Below, one piece after another: positions 10,375 to 22,565 of a DNA stretch of 64,000 nucleotides. The notes beneath the pieces are model-generated. The model did no database searches. It was not told the origin of the DNA and worked only from the letters and a program-made list of their open reading frames with translations. Origin of the DNA: Thuidium tamariscinum (Eukaryota > Streptophyta > Bryopsida > Hypnales > Thuidiaceae); NCBI GenBank assembly GCA_947034885.2, contig OX344749.2:49691682-49755681 (forward strand), read 5' to 3'. Each line of letters starts with the position of its first letter. Position 1 is the stretch's first letter. The position numbers and the translations under genes are program-made.

Positions 10375-11072
10375 GAGCATTCCACGCCAACGTGCCAAAG
10401 GGGGGTTAAGTTGGGTAGTTGGTGAGCTAGACCATGAAAAGAGCCCTATGGGAGTGGCAATTAGTGCACCTTGGGTGTGCTGTACTATAAGGTTTGTATC
10501 TCCTTTTATCCCATTTTTGAGGTATGATTTGCAATAAAGAAGCATTTTGACAATTCAAAAGTGATATATTAGTCAACGTAACAAAGCAACACTGACCTTG
10601 TAACAACCCCAAAACTAGCCTTCATAAAAGCAATTGAAGTACTGGAGTTTTATCTTGGCAAGCCTTAGCGTGGAAAAGAGGAGGGTGATATGCACTGGAG
10701 TGAACAATCCCAAACCAAACCCTCTATGGCACCTCTCTAGTGAGGCAAGCGTGGGGATGCTCATTAGGAGGGATTTGAGGGCTCTGGAAGCCTGTGAGTT
10801 CCCACAGCCCGAAATCCCGAAATCAGCTGCGAGAACGCAGTTCCCACAGGAATCCGACGTGGTCGAGCGAGTGCCACGTCATTGACTTTTTTTTTCCGAA
10901 AAAAAATAAAAAAATTTGGACTTTTTTTCATATTTCAGGACCCCTCCCCCCCCAATTTTTTTTATTTTTTTATTTTTTTTGAAAATGCTGACCAGCGGCC
11001 AGCCATTCCCAGACCCTGTTTTGGGAATGGTCCCGAAACGGCCCATTCCAGGCCTCAAATCCCTCCTAATGC
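10375..11072. mobile_element. Harbinger/Tourist-like MITE, split by another MITE
   Basis: Left end GAGCATTCCACGCC at 10375. The right end, complementary to GAGCATCCCCACGC, finishes at 11072 once the nested element 10762-11071 is removed. Direct repeats TTA at 10372-10374 and 11073-11075 are the 3-bp duplication of PIF/Harbinger-type elements. No transposase is present. Confidence 0.7.
10762..11071. mobile_element. CATTAG-family MITE nested in a MITE end
   Basis: 310 bp with inverted ends CATTAGGAGGGATTTGAGG and its complement. The interior holds an imperfect palindrome near 10856-10885 (GACGTGGTC...GTGCCACGTC), GTTCCC motifs and A/T-rich runs. It sits one base inside the outer MITE's right end; removing it exactly restores ATGCTC plus TTA. 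No bases are duplicated at the junction. Confidence 0.75.
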
Positions 11073-11075
11073 TTA

Positions 11076-12417
11076 TGGATCTAGCACTTGGCATCAAGGC
11101 TTTGATTCCATAATGGAACTCATCCATGCAGTGATTGAGCAAAATTCCCAAGTTCACAAGGGACTTTCTTGGGATTCACCGGAGTTTCTCTCTTGACTTA
11201 CATAGGGGCTCTTTTGGGTTGACAGGGGGTTCTTGTAGTTTGATATTCTCAAGCATAAAAACTTAGAAGAGATTTTGGAACTAAAACTAAAGCAAGCCCA
11301 AGTATAATCTTAAGTTCCCTCAAGTTCTTAGACTGTGAAGACTTGCTATATGAAAAATACAAACGATTTAATTAATTATTCAATATTTTAAAATATTATT
11401 TTTGAAAAAAAATCAATATTTTAATATTTTGGAAATTTTTGGAAAAATTATAATTTTACTTTTCAAAAATAAAAAAATTCATGCAACAGTGATAGCTTTT
11501 CCATTCCTATATAGTCAAGGGAACAACAAGGACAATAGCCTTGAAATGGCCCTTTTTGTTGCCCCCAAATTCCTTCTAATGCATTGATTATAGAAATAGA
11601 AAAACAAAAACAAGGAAAAAGGAGAAGGAGAGAAGAAGGATAGAAGCACAAACAAATAAGAAAGCAAAATCATGAAAATAAGTAGAAAAAGAAGGAATAA
11701 GGGTGAAGAATAACAAGTACCATTAACCTATAATGAACCATTGTTCCCTTGTGCAACAAAATGGATTTTGGATATGTTTCTATAACCTCAATTTTTAGTC
11801 AAATTTTTTGAAACTATCTCATAGCATCAAAAAATCTAATAGCTTAGTAAGAATCTCATTTTTATTTCAATTGGTGCCTAGGAGAGTAAAAGTTATACTA
11901 CAATCAGCCTAAATTTGAATTTAGCAAGTAAAAAAAAATACAAAAACTTGAAATTAAATTTTAAGATTTTTCTTCTTTAAGGATTAATAGTTGTTTACAT
12001 GTAAAGCTTTGATTCATGCCAATTAGATTAGTAATGTGAAAGTTATGAAAAATCTTGTTTATTAGGCAAATGGAGCATCTTCTTCAAAAATTAACATACA
12101 TAGATCCTTTTTAAATTCAAGTTTTGAAAGTTTTGAAAAAAAAAATTTGACAAGGTTAATTTTGCTTGCTAGGACAGTCTCATCATTGGAATTATTGAAT
12201 TTCAATTCCATCTTAGAGGGAAATCAACAATTTAGTTGTTTCTTAATCTTTAACTTATTTCTACTAAACAAATTTTTGAAGAATAAAAATCAAATTCCTT
12301 TAAAAAAAATTAAAAATTCCTAAACTTTCAACTCGATTTTCCATCACAAAATATTTTAAATTCAAAGTCCATTGTTCTAAAATTTCCCACAAATGTAAAT
12401 GTCATTTAAAATTGCAT
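11076..12417. other. AT-rich intergenic DNA
   Basis: No supported gene. The short sequence ending CCTTCTAATG at 11581 resembles one end of the CATTAG MITE family without a clear partner. A/T-rich homopolymer runs are frequent. Confidence 0.4.
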
Positions 12418-15400
12418 GCCAAAGATCAAAAAAAGCTTTTTTCCAACTTTGAATGCTAGTATGTTATGATTTGTAAAGTCCAACTTCACTAATATGGTAA
12501 AAACTTAGAAATTCCATTTTGAGAGAGTAAAACAAACTTGCTTGCCACATTAGTAGACTACTTTGAATCCATTATTTAAATTTGATTAGAGGTATTTTCT
12601 AAATTATCTAGTTTCTAACCCTTTAGTGAATTAAAATTAAATCCTAGGAGGCTTAAGTAGATGCTTAGTAGTAATTATGAAGCCACACCTTTCTTTTCTA
12701 ATTTGATTTTTAGTATTGTTGTAATTGGTTTATAAGAACTAAAAGATGACAACTTTGAATATTTATAGTTTATTGAAAAAATCATAAAAAATTCAAATAA
12801 AATAGTAGAAAAATTAGAAATAGAATATTATAAAAAATAGAATATACAAAGTAGTACTTTAAAATTGCTATTTCTTTGCAATTCGTTTCGTTCTTGTAAT
12901 TTGTAAGTTCAAATCAAATCAAATCCAAGAAAATCGAGGGAGATGGACATTATTAGAAAATCTTGATTACAATTTAAGAAGATGGAACTGCTGTGTCTTT
13001 GGCTTTGATAGAAATATTCCTTTAAACTTTGTTGTTTGAATTTTAATCAATATGTATACTACAAGAGAATGGGGTCTTTTAAGTAATGTCCTAGACATCA
13101 TGTCTTTTAAGTAATATCTTTTAATGCGTCTTTTAAGTAAAATTTTACTAAAAAGATAGTCTTTTTAGTAAAAGACATAGGATTAGAAATTAGAATTAGA
13201 CATCAAACAATCAAGTCAAAACTTTAGAATTCAGTTAGAATCCAACTTTGAATTTATATTATTGTAGGTAATTTCTACAGTTTTTTGTAAACATATGAAA
13301 CTATTAAAATAGGTAAAAACTAAAGAAATTACATCTAGGTGAAGCTTAGTAGGAATAGATGAAATCATCTAAAACAAATCTGAGAAGAATAATAAAATCT
13401 AGATTAAAACCAAAGGTCAAAATTTTATGTAAAAGTCAATTTGATAGCTTAACCCCTAAAGGTCCAAATTGCATTTCTTGGCAACCAATAGCAATTTTGG
13501 ATAGGTCACTACAAATGGAGTTTTATTTTTTTTCTTTGAAATTTTCACACAACATTTTTCCGAGGAGTACCTTCAAGGCCTAACAATTTTCATAGCTTTT
13601 GACAAGATAATTAAAAAGTTATTGTAGGGTATATAGTTTTCATCGAACGGTGGACAATTTGGGCAACCAAAAAAACTTCTTTAAAAGTTTGTTTTCTTAA
13701 ATGAAAATTTGAAACTAATTTATTATTTTTCTATGTTATTATAAAGTTTCAATGATTACATTTTGATCAATAAGTCAAATTGAGTTAGGAAGAGTTTTAG
13801 TTTGGGGTAGTTTGCGGGTAGTTATAGAATCTCTATGCTACAAAAAAAAAGTTTGAAATTATTTATTTAATTTAATTTCTAATTAATTAAAAAAAATAAG
13901 AACAATAGGTGAAGATTATTTATTGCAACATTTTAGGCATTAGAATTGGAATTTTCCAATTTCCTAAATAAATTGTTTACAATTTAGTATTTTAGATCAT
14001 TTTCTACTTCTTTCTATTTACTATTTTTTGTCCTATATGTCGTACAATTCCAAATAATTGGAAATTTTTGACGCACGTAGACAACTTTCTATGAAGAATG
14101 AATTTAAAGAATAAGCACCAGTTTGAACTTCTTTTCATACAAATATGACCTTGTGTAGTGTAGCTACCCGGTTTTGGGCAAGGCCTAAAAAATGATTTTG
14201 GTCAATTCAAATGTTGATAGTTTGCTATCTATGTGGTGGAAAATTTTGAAATTTTTTCTACATCTTTTCAAACAAATGTACTACAAAATCCTATAGTTAC
14301 ATGTGTCAAAAATGTTTTTTTTCCTAAGTTTTGGTACATGTATTACAAATGGCAAGTTTTGAAGTGGTTTTGGTGAGAACATAGTCAAAAACTAATGTAG
14401 TGGTTTAGTTAGTAGAAGTTAGCTAATGAAGTTTTTAAAAACTAACTATTGATCAAACTTCATTTAGCTACAATTTGTATTAGAAAATCCTCATGTTTAA
14501 GTAATTTAGATTTCTAAGAAGTTGATTTTAGGGTTGGCAAGTTAAAAAATATTTAAATCTAACAATAAAAAATCCTCATGTTTAAATAATTTAGATTTCT
14601 AAATGGTTGATTTAAGGATTGGCAAGTTAAAAAATACTCAAATCTAAAAATAATAAATCTAGAGTAGAAATCTAGAGTTCTAAATAAGAAATAGGTAATT
14701 AATTAGAATCTTTTGAAGCCAACTAAGCAATATTTTTTAGTCAAAATAAATTAAAGAATTTCTTAAAGATTCCAAAATTAAGTTACACTTTAATTGCATA
14801 CGTTAATATCAAGAAAAATAATAGAGGATGAAATTTGGTCTTACTATAGTTTAGGTTTGAATGAAAGCCATAGTTATTTGGTCAATTTGAATGGAACTTC
14901 AAACTTTAAAACTAGAATTAATTTAAAATTGAACCTCAAAATCCAAAGTGAATTTTCATTGATGGTGTAGTAGAAATTGGTGGCTGAAGTTTTATAAAGA
15001 GGTTGAAAAGGAAAACTTCATCCATTGATCATTTCTAGTAGGAGTGTCTAATTGGAATGTTTTGTAGCATTTTAGAAAATGCACAAGAATCCTTACAACT
15101 TAGAATAGTTGAAATCTTGAATTATTTATCTTATTTTTTGAGAGCTTGAGTTTTAGCCGACATTTATCAAAACTTACCTGAACTACTAACTTTTGGAGAT
15201 TTCTTAGGTTAGATTTTAATCATTTTACATTTAGGAATTCTAGAAAATTGAAGAAAATAAGGTTGTTGTCTTTTTTTTAGAAGGCACAATTAGATGGCGT
15301 TTAGACAGCTATAGGAGTTGCATCAAACATTGTATATTAAAAAGTCTGTTGTACTTGATTTATGCTAGGGTAGGGATAAAACACTCACACCTATCAATAT

Positions 15401-16557
15401 GTTTCACTATCTTATTCTTGAAATTTGAAACATTCCAAATACACATTCCTACTACCATTCCAATATTGAAAATGAAGAATTTATTACTGCTTTCCACATC
15501 TTCAAATCTTTCAATTTGAATCCTCTTCAATCATGTTTTCTCCAATATATATTGTCATATTGAACCTACCACTATGCATGATAAGTAGAATGTACAAACA
15601 TGAGGTGTTTATATAATAATGAGTAACCAAAGATGTCAAATTTTAATAATCTAATAATCAATTGGCATTGTGAATTATGAATTTCAAATATATTTATTGT
15701 ATTATGGGAGGCAATCCATTCTTGATTACCCTCCATTTTGACATTCTAAGGTGCTATCTTTTTGTGTGGTAAAAATGGATAGTGATTAATTATGGCGTAG
15801 TTTTCAACATAGTTGTAGTACATCATGATAGGCTACAAGTTTCTTGATATTGCAACCAACCTTTAGTCAAAAATGAGATAACTTTTATGACCAAAGTAGT
15901 ATGAATTCAATCTTCAACTAAAAAATTCATGGTAATTTTGGTTTGAGGAATAAATTTTTGAAAAAATATGGATTCCTTTCAAACCTATTTGTGTATACGA
16001 AAAAAAATTATCCTCAACATACTTGCACTCTAAATATACTCAATTGTTTAAGTGGCTAGAAATAGGTTGCCTCCTTTATATGCAACCAACTTGACATAGC
16101 CTTTTAGTAACTAATGACTAAAGTGGATACATTTTTAGTAATGTGATGACTGATTAGCATTGAAATCTAGGTCTTATAACATAATTATTGTCACTATTAT
16201 ATTTTGACTTAAAAAATTCATTACTAATTTCAAGAATAGTTCTTCAAAAAAATATGAAATGGCTTGCATTAGAACACTTCTATGCGTACCTTATTAGAGA
16301 GGGGCACTATAGAGGGTTTTGTGTGGGATTATTATTCCCCCCCATGCGTGTCATTGTCTTTTGCCCCATCCTAAGACATTCCAAGACAAGACTCAAATAC
16401 ACCAAAAAGGAGGCGAACAAGCCTAAAAATTAGACTTGCCATTTTATGAGATCCGTTTGCTTTGATGAAGGTCAATTGGGGGTATTAGAGGATGTTGCTT
16501 TGTTGTGCTGACCAACTAATCATGTGATAACACTTATGAATTGTGACAATACTTCTT
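12418..16557. other. Gene-free 5' part of duplication copy A
   Basis: AT-rich and without coding signal. A 23-bp palindrome lies at about 13150-13172 in a block of repeated CTTTTAAGTAA motifs (13075-13180). The stretch 13451-14400 belongs to a dispersed repeat with a TTAACCCCTAAAGG-type left end. Copy B matches almost base for base, although nothing here looks coding. Confidence 0.4.
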
Positions 16558-16560
16558 TAA

Positions 16561-16951
16561 GAGCATCCCCACGCTAGAGATGGAAAATAGGAATGTCCAA
16601 GACAACTTGGCGTGTCGAATTAATGAATCCAGCCTATTTTTTTGGCAAGTACTTCACCGCAACTTAGCCTCGAGACATGAGATGTAAGTTAATTTTGCTT
16701 CCAAGAGGGCCACTTCATAGACAACGGAGAAGCATTGTATATTTAAAAAGTACCTCAAAATTTGTGTAAAAGGACAAAAATAACCCATACTAGCCACTTG
16801 CAAGACACCCTATTTACCCGAGTACTTGTTATATTTAGTTGTGGCTAGCCATTATTCTTGCTTGCTTGTATTCGTTATAGGGCAATAAACTTGGTTGGGC
16901 CTAGCCAAATGCCTAGTTTGCGCCATTGGTTGTGTTGGCATAGAGATGCTC
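16561..16951. mobile_element. Harbinger/Tourist-like MITE (copy A)
   Basis: Starts GAGCATCCCCACGC and ends in the complementary GATGCTC, with TAA on both sides (16558-16560 and 16952-16954). No coding capacity. The same element is at 45619-46297 in copy B, so it predates the duplication. Confidence 0.75.
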
Positions 16952-17177
16952 TAATGCAAATCATATCTTGAAGATGGGATCAAAGGAGATGCAAACCTCA
17001 TAGCACGGCACACCTAAGATGCACCGATTGCCAGTGCCATCTTCAAATTTTGAAGTAGTTGGGCTGTTTTCAAGGTTTGGCATGCTTGCCATGGAGCTCT
17101 GATCATGGCCTCCCTCACCAACTTAATGAATTGGCCCCCCCTTTGGTGCTCAATTGTAGGGGTGCACTTAGATGCTA

Positions 17178-17510
17178 AGAGAGGAGGTCCATAAACTGAC
17201 CATCTAAGGACTAGAATATTATTTTGGGCAGGTGAAACATCTTAAAATGTTTTTCAGTGAAATTTTCTAGAAAGACAGCTTGAATAGGCATCTAACTCAA
17301 GTCATTTCATATTTTTTGGAGCTCTGTAGAATTAGTTATGAATTTTTGAAGACAATATGGCATAGGGCTCCAAAACCGTCCACCCCTTCAAATGTTCACT
17401 GTTTGTACATTACTGTAAAGATCAAGAAGCATCATGTACTAGAAGTATACATTTCAGAAGGTAAGTGGTTTTGGAGCCTGAGCGGTTTTGGAGCCTCCTC
17501 CCTTAACTTA
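17178..17510. mobile_element. Insertion present only in copy A
   Basis: Copy B joins GATGCTA directly to CTTCCATTTG, while copy A has about 330 bp between them. The insert starts AGAGAGGAGG and ends near CCTCCTCCCT, a short inverted repeat. Its GGTCCATAAAC...ACCATCTAAGG part recurs at 38988-39190 and, inverted, around 34260-34430, so it belongs to a dispersed family. The target duplication is unclear (CTA against TTA). Confidence 0.5.
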
Positions 17511-17857
17511 CTTCCATTTGTCTTTGAAGGAAAATTTCCTGAGAAATATTTGAAGAATTTAAACTTCCTAAGTGAATTATCAATTCTTAAATGGGCGACC
17601 GATGGACCTCATCAATTGTCTCGTTCTTAGACTTGTTACCTTAGTACCAAAGGTACAGTTGCCAGGTGCTTGAATCCTCGCGTCGACAACAAATAATGAA
17701 GTTAATGCGTCGAAGGTCGACTGATGTGTCGAAGGTCCATGCCATTGATTTCCCAGTTTTCCACTGACGGGAAGTCGCTGCATTCAGCCATGGCGCTTCG
17801 CAAAGCAAAGACTGTGCGCAAGGAGTTCCGGAATTCCTCCGCCATCGCCATCCTCAG

Positions 17858-18052
17858 TCAATGACTATGTGCAAAGTTGAGAGTGCTGCTCAATCCTTCC
17901 CAGAATCCCAGCTGCTTGTGCAGGACCTCCTCCTTATCGGCTGGCACCATACGCTGGGCTGTCATCCAATTAAAGCAAGCCTCTGTGGGTATATCATCTT
18001 CTCTCAAAACACTCGCGTCAAGCTCAAGCAGGAGCTGATCACGAATAGACAC
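17858..18052 (-). other. Possible exon remnant, unknown protein
   Basis: A minus-strand open stretch of 64 codons with protein-like composition (it includes EACFNWMTAQRMVPADKEEV and KQLGFWEGLS), preceded by an in-frame TAG and ended by TGA. Copy B keeps it with only a few changes. Overlapping plus-strand ORFs of similar length are equally open, so strand and coding status are unresolved. Confidence 0.2.
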
Positions 18053-21000
18053 AAGCTAGACCATCAATGGGCGAGGGTTTGACGTGCAGATCGCAGGGGC
18101 GAGCGGGGATCACGATCCAAGGCGTTTTAAACGTGATCATTCACGGCGTGAGGAAGTTCGATCTGGTGCCGACTGGGCCGGCCATGCTGAGAGACTCGCC
18201 GTCGCATTTCGGCCATCGGCTGCGGCGACGCTGTCAGTCTCTTCGCTGCTACGAATGTGTGGCTGAATCATTTGTATCTGGCGCAGTGTACGACGAATTT
18301 GGTGAATGCTATTGAGGCGCGCGTCGACGTTCTATTCATTACTGTTTCCAATTACCGCTTCTCGTGCTCCGACCACAACATGGTTAGGACCTGAGCTCAC
18401 CATGCATACCACCCCACGCAACTCCTTGTTTTTTGTTTTTGGAGTGATAATGGTCATTTGCAATTTATTTCTTAATTTGGCTGCATGTATGTTACTTCCA
18501 CTGCTGCTGTTCTTATGGAAACAACATTGGAAATCACAAGATCAGGATATTGTTTTCACCCAGTTTCATTTTCAGTCAAAGAAAAATGGCATCAATAGTC
18601 CTACGTGATTCTTTTCTTTAGCTGCTTGTTAGTTCCACTACTGCAAACCCCTGTTGAAACAACTTTGGAAACGAAAAATTAGGGTTCTGTAGTTTTCAAC
18701 CTATATAATTCTCAATCGTCAGAGATATGACATCAGTAGTCATATGTAATTCTTTTCTTGAGCTGCTTGTTAGTTCCACTTGTTCAAGCCGCTGTTGAAA
18801 CAACATTAGAAATCACGCCATTAGGATGTACATTACTGTTTTCAACCAGTTCCATTCTTGGTCGTAGTGCGTGGCATGGCGTCTCGTGAGAGCAATTTCC
18901 ATTAAAGTCAGAGTCAAATGAAGTGAACCGGGATAATAGTCTGACATGCTCTTACTTGGGTTATTGGCTCGAGCTCTCACTTGCTCAACTTGGTCCTCTC
19001 TTTGTACATCAAGGTGCTAGGGTTTCCGTTCTCTTGCAAAGTCAGAGGGTGCTGGCATGGGTTCTTTGGTGCTTATTTTATGACGAGGTCTGCATTAGCA
19101 ATATCAATTGCAGTACTTTAGGAAAGTTGGGACTTATCGTTGGGTTCGAGATTTATGTTATTGTAGGATGTTCTGAACAAAGAAGATTTCTAACTCTGGT
19201 TTCCATGCTCACTATGGCATAAATGCAGAGATAGCTTCGCTATGATCTCTGTTCCTTTGGAAGTGAAAGTCTAGACGAGGATTTAGCATATCAAAATGCA
19301 AAAACACGACTAGAATCGTTGTACACAAAAAGATTAAAAATAATTTATATATCAATGGTGTGTATCATTGATTCAGGTCATGCTCTTTGGCGCATCCAGA
19401 GGACAGCCTCCACTCCGTGATGCAGGTCACAGCGGCGTATAATGACTTTGGAACAGGGTTACCCAACGTATGCCGAGGTATCACCACTCACAGAACTGCC
19501 CATTTGAAGTCCGCATTCGGTAAAGGATACTATTTGCTTCATGTGTAGTAGTGTGATTTCACATATGCAAAAGTAAGATTTTTTGGAGATCAGCATGGTG
19601 CAGTACAGAGATCTTGGGTGCAGAGCCAAATCTGTTGGGATCAAATTTTTATCAATTTTATGTAGGAATTTCTTCTGCAAATTCAAAGTAGACCCCCTTA
19701 CTGTAGGATAAAAGGTGCAATTTATAGATATCCCCATTTCAATTCAAAGATGGGTGGCCATTTTCATTCAAAGATGAGTGGCCATAGTCATTTTGCCAAG
19801 TCAGTATTGGAGACAGGATCGGACAGACTGAGCGAAACTACAAGTTCACGGGTAGGTCTTCTTTGAGCAACGCAATCTCATTTTCTTCCAAGTATCTGAT
19901 TTCATTTTTTGTATACGGTGGCTTGTTCAGGATGATTTGACACCAAAGAGATACTTTTCGATTGATCGGGTGTTCCGAAACCAGGCTGGGGAATCAAGCC
20001 AGCCTATAACTTAACCCCTATAGCGAACCACGCATGGAGATTTTGAAGTGCGAATAATCTTGAAAGGAAGTCAATATTGTTGCAACATATAGTAATCTTG
20101 TGTACGCTCCTGGGTCGATCAGGTTTTGAAGGATTCATTTTCTTGGCGACATAAGCTTACTATAATCGTGAAAGGACATTGCATGTTTCCGTTTGGTCAA
20201 ACTTCATTAATTTTTTATATTAAAGCACACCTTTCTAGAATTTGATATTTTTCTCATGCACTTATATATATATATCAGAAATGTAGTGGACTGCATCAAT
20301 GCCGTGTTTTTGAAGGTACCTACCTGACAGATTTTTCAACAGTACAGTGTCTGTCGTACAGACTTTTCAACAGTATTGTGAGCGCCCTGCACTTGTAGGC
20401 TTCCCAATCCCTGACTCCGTCTTTTGCATCAATCCCGTCTCAGGACCTTCACGAAGTAAGTTAATTGCCGTTCCTCGCCAAGCTTGTGATCTCATCAGCT
20501 CCCGTTTGAGCAACCCCTCTAGCGTTTTTGACGTTGGGAGTGGTTTCGGCATCAGTAGGGTGTGTACGTGTGTGTTTGTGGAACTGCGGAGGACGATCGA
20601 ATGAGGGCAACGACTGGGTAAGTTTCTCCCTTTTTTTTGGTCTTGCTGGCCTGGGTTTCATGAACTATGGTCGAGGACTCCACTTGCTTTCTCGTCGACG
20701 GGGAGTCCTACCGAGGACCTGTCCTGGATTGCGTTTTCTTTTCTCGCAAGTAGTGGCCACTTGTGCTTGCGTTGATTGCGTTGATTGGGGACCTAGTACC
20801 TGATTTTCGAATTTGCTTAGGGTTTAGAGTTGGCTTCCTCCCTTCCTGTTCAATTGCCTTCCAAGAATTTGATGCAGGTGGGGACGGAGACGACATGTAC
20901 GCCGTGTTTCTGCGATGTTCTTATCGTTTTCGTAGAACTGAAAAGGTCAAGGTTCCCTGCGCCAACACTGAGCCTATCACCGGGCAACTGTAGATGACCG

Positions 21001-22092
21001 CACAAATCTCGTAATGTTCTTGTCTCAATTGAGAGACATGCACAGTTCTTCTTCTGTACTTGCAAATTTGTCGTAATCGCATCAGACCTTGAGGGAATGG
21101 AGCCCTACCATTGCACCATTGTGCGATGCATGAAATTCCTTGTGGTTTGAAGCTCTACCTGTTTCTGTGCATTCCATGCGTGTGTCCCTCGATGTTTGGT
21201 CATGCTGTTCTAGGCAGCCAAGTCACAGCTAGAGAGAGAAATATATCTGGTGCTGAATTTAACTGAAAACAGGCCTGTCGATTGTGATAGGGGAGAGCTT
21301 TAACGTTGCATGTGCGCTCTACGGGACTCCTACATTACGTCTTTGTCGGCGTTTCACGGATTTTCTTGCAAGTAGTTCCAGGAACACACGTTGAGCTGTG
21401 AGTTCCCTGTTCTTCCCAGAGCTTTCCGTATGAGTTGTATTGTGCTCAGGACACACAGTGACGATCCAATTCTTCGGTCCTTCGGATCGGATAATACAGA
21501 TGCGAGAAGAAGCTTCTACATCATTGGATTGCATATATGATTTGTCACCGTGAGTGTTGTTTTTGCTGCCGAATTCGCCAGTTTTGTCATTTTTCTTGAT
21601 CCGAGAGTTACCATTTGTTGCTCTTTACATCATTCTGGGTAATGCCTTCATATCTACCAGCGGAATCACCGCCGCTTGGCTCTTGGTGAGCCTCTCGCAT
21701 CAGTCCAGGTCTGCCATCTTGGAAATTAGACAGTGTGTCTCACTTGTGCTTATCTGTTAATTAGAGTAGAAAGGTCATACAAGTCCGAATATCTTGGAAA
21801 TTAGACTATGCAGACGTGTATGACCTTTCTATTCTAATCAACAGAGAAGCCGAAGCCAAACTTCCATTGTCTGATTTCCAATGTTTTTCTTCTGCTTTTC
21901 TGTTGATTAGAATAGAAGGGTCTGCTTATTGCAATTTGTGGAGCAGGATGTGAGCAAGACCAGTTGAGGAATGTTCCTTCTGTTTGCTGACATTCTCAAG
22001 TCCGGTAGATGCATTTGCTTTGTTTCGGTTACGGAAGTGCTCAGAAACATTTTCTTCTGATTCATTTGTGCATGCCTCTTGCTATAATTTAG

Positions 22093-22565
22093 AGTCGGAA
22101 GGAAGGGATCTTCAACTCCGTTATCACTTTCCAGTTTAGAGATGTCCGGCCTAGGCAATCTGCGATTAACAAGATTAAGGAAATGGGGCCATCGGGCAGC
22201 CTTTGCGAATTGATCACGGGTGTAAATTTGAAATGCTTGGTCCTCCTGCCATTGATGGCGACGGAGCACCATGCACGAGTCTACACACAGTCCTCATATC
22301 CATTTGATCCAAACGTCATGAGAACACCAAGGGCTGCCATCGTGCCCTCTAGAAACCTCCTCTTGACTCTATCGAAAGCTTTTTCAAAGTCGAGGAGTAA
22401 AATCACCAATGGCTGTTCGGATTTCACTGCCCACTCCATTGCCTCAAATGCTAAGAAGACATTGTCGATGATGCTCCTTCTTTCAAGATCTTTCGGTCTG
22501 ATTTGGGTGGTGATCTCGAACTGGGAAACATAGGTTGAACCCTTGTTGTCAGAGTCTGGGTGATA
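22093..22565 (-). pseudogene. LINE reverse-transcriptase fragment
   Basis: On the minus strand, about 22484-22340 encodes RRSIIDNVFLAFEAMEWA followed by LLLDFEKAFDRV, the motif-A region (D..KAFD) of plant L1-type non-LTR reverse transcriptase. Downstream, after a stop and a frame change, come NGRRTKHF and a LLIADCLG-like piece typical of the same domain, so the copy is dead. It is absent from copy B. A block of roughly 120-170 bp (TTTGCTGACAT...TGCATGCCTCTTGC) lies on both sides of it but only once in copy B. Confidence 0.75.

Noticed and set aside
10882..11196. Overlapping ORFs of 62-104 codons on both strands
   Set aside because: They lie across a MITE with T and A homopolymers; the Phe/Lys-rich translations are artefacts.
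11260..11581. A further CATTAG-family MITE ending CCTTCTAATG at 11581
   Set aside because: No convincing left end was found, so only a possible end fragment is noted.
18067..18315. 82-codon plus-strand ORF, considered as an Alba-like or other small protein
   Set aside because: Other frames and the opposite strand are similarly open, and the resemblance was too weak to name a family.
21907..22272. 121-codon minus-strand ORF as a gene
   Set aside because: It overlaps the LINE fragment out of frame and continues into the flanking duplicated sequence.
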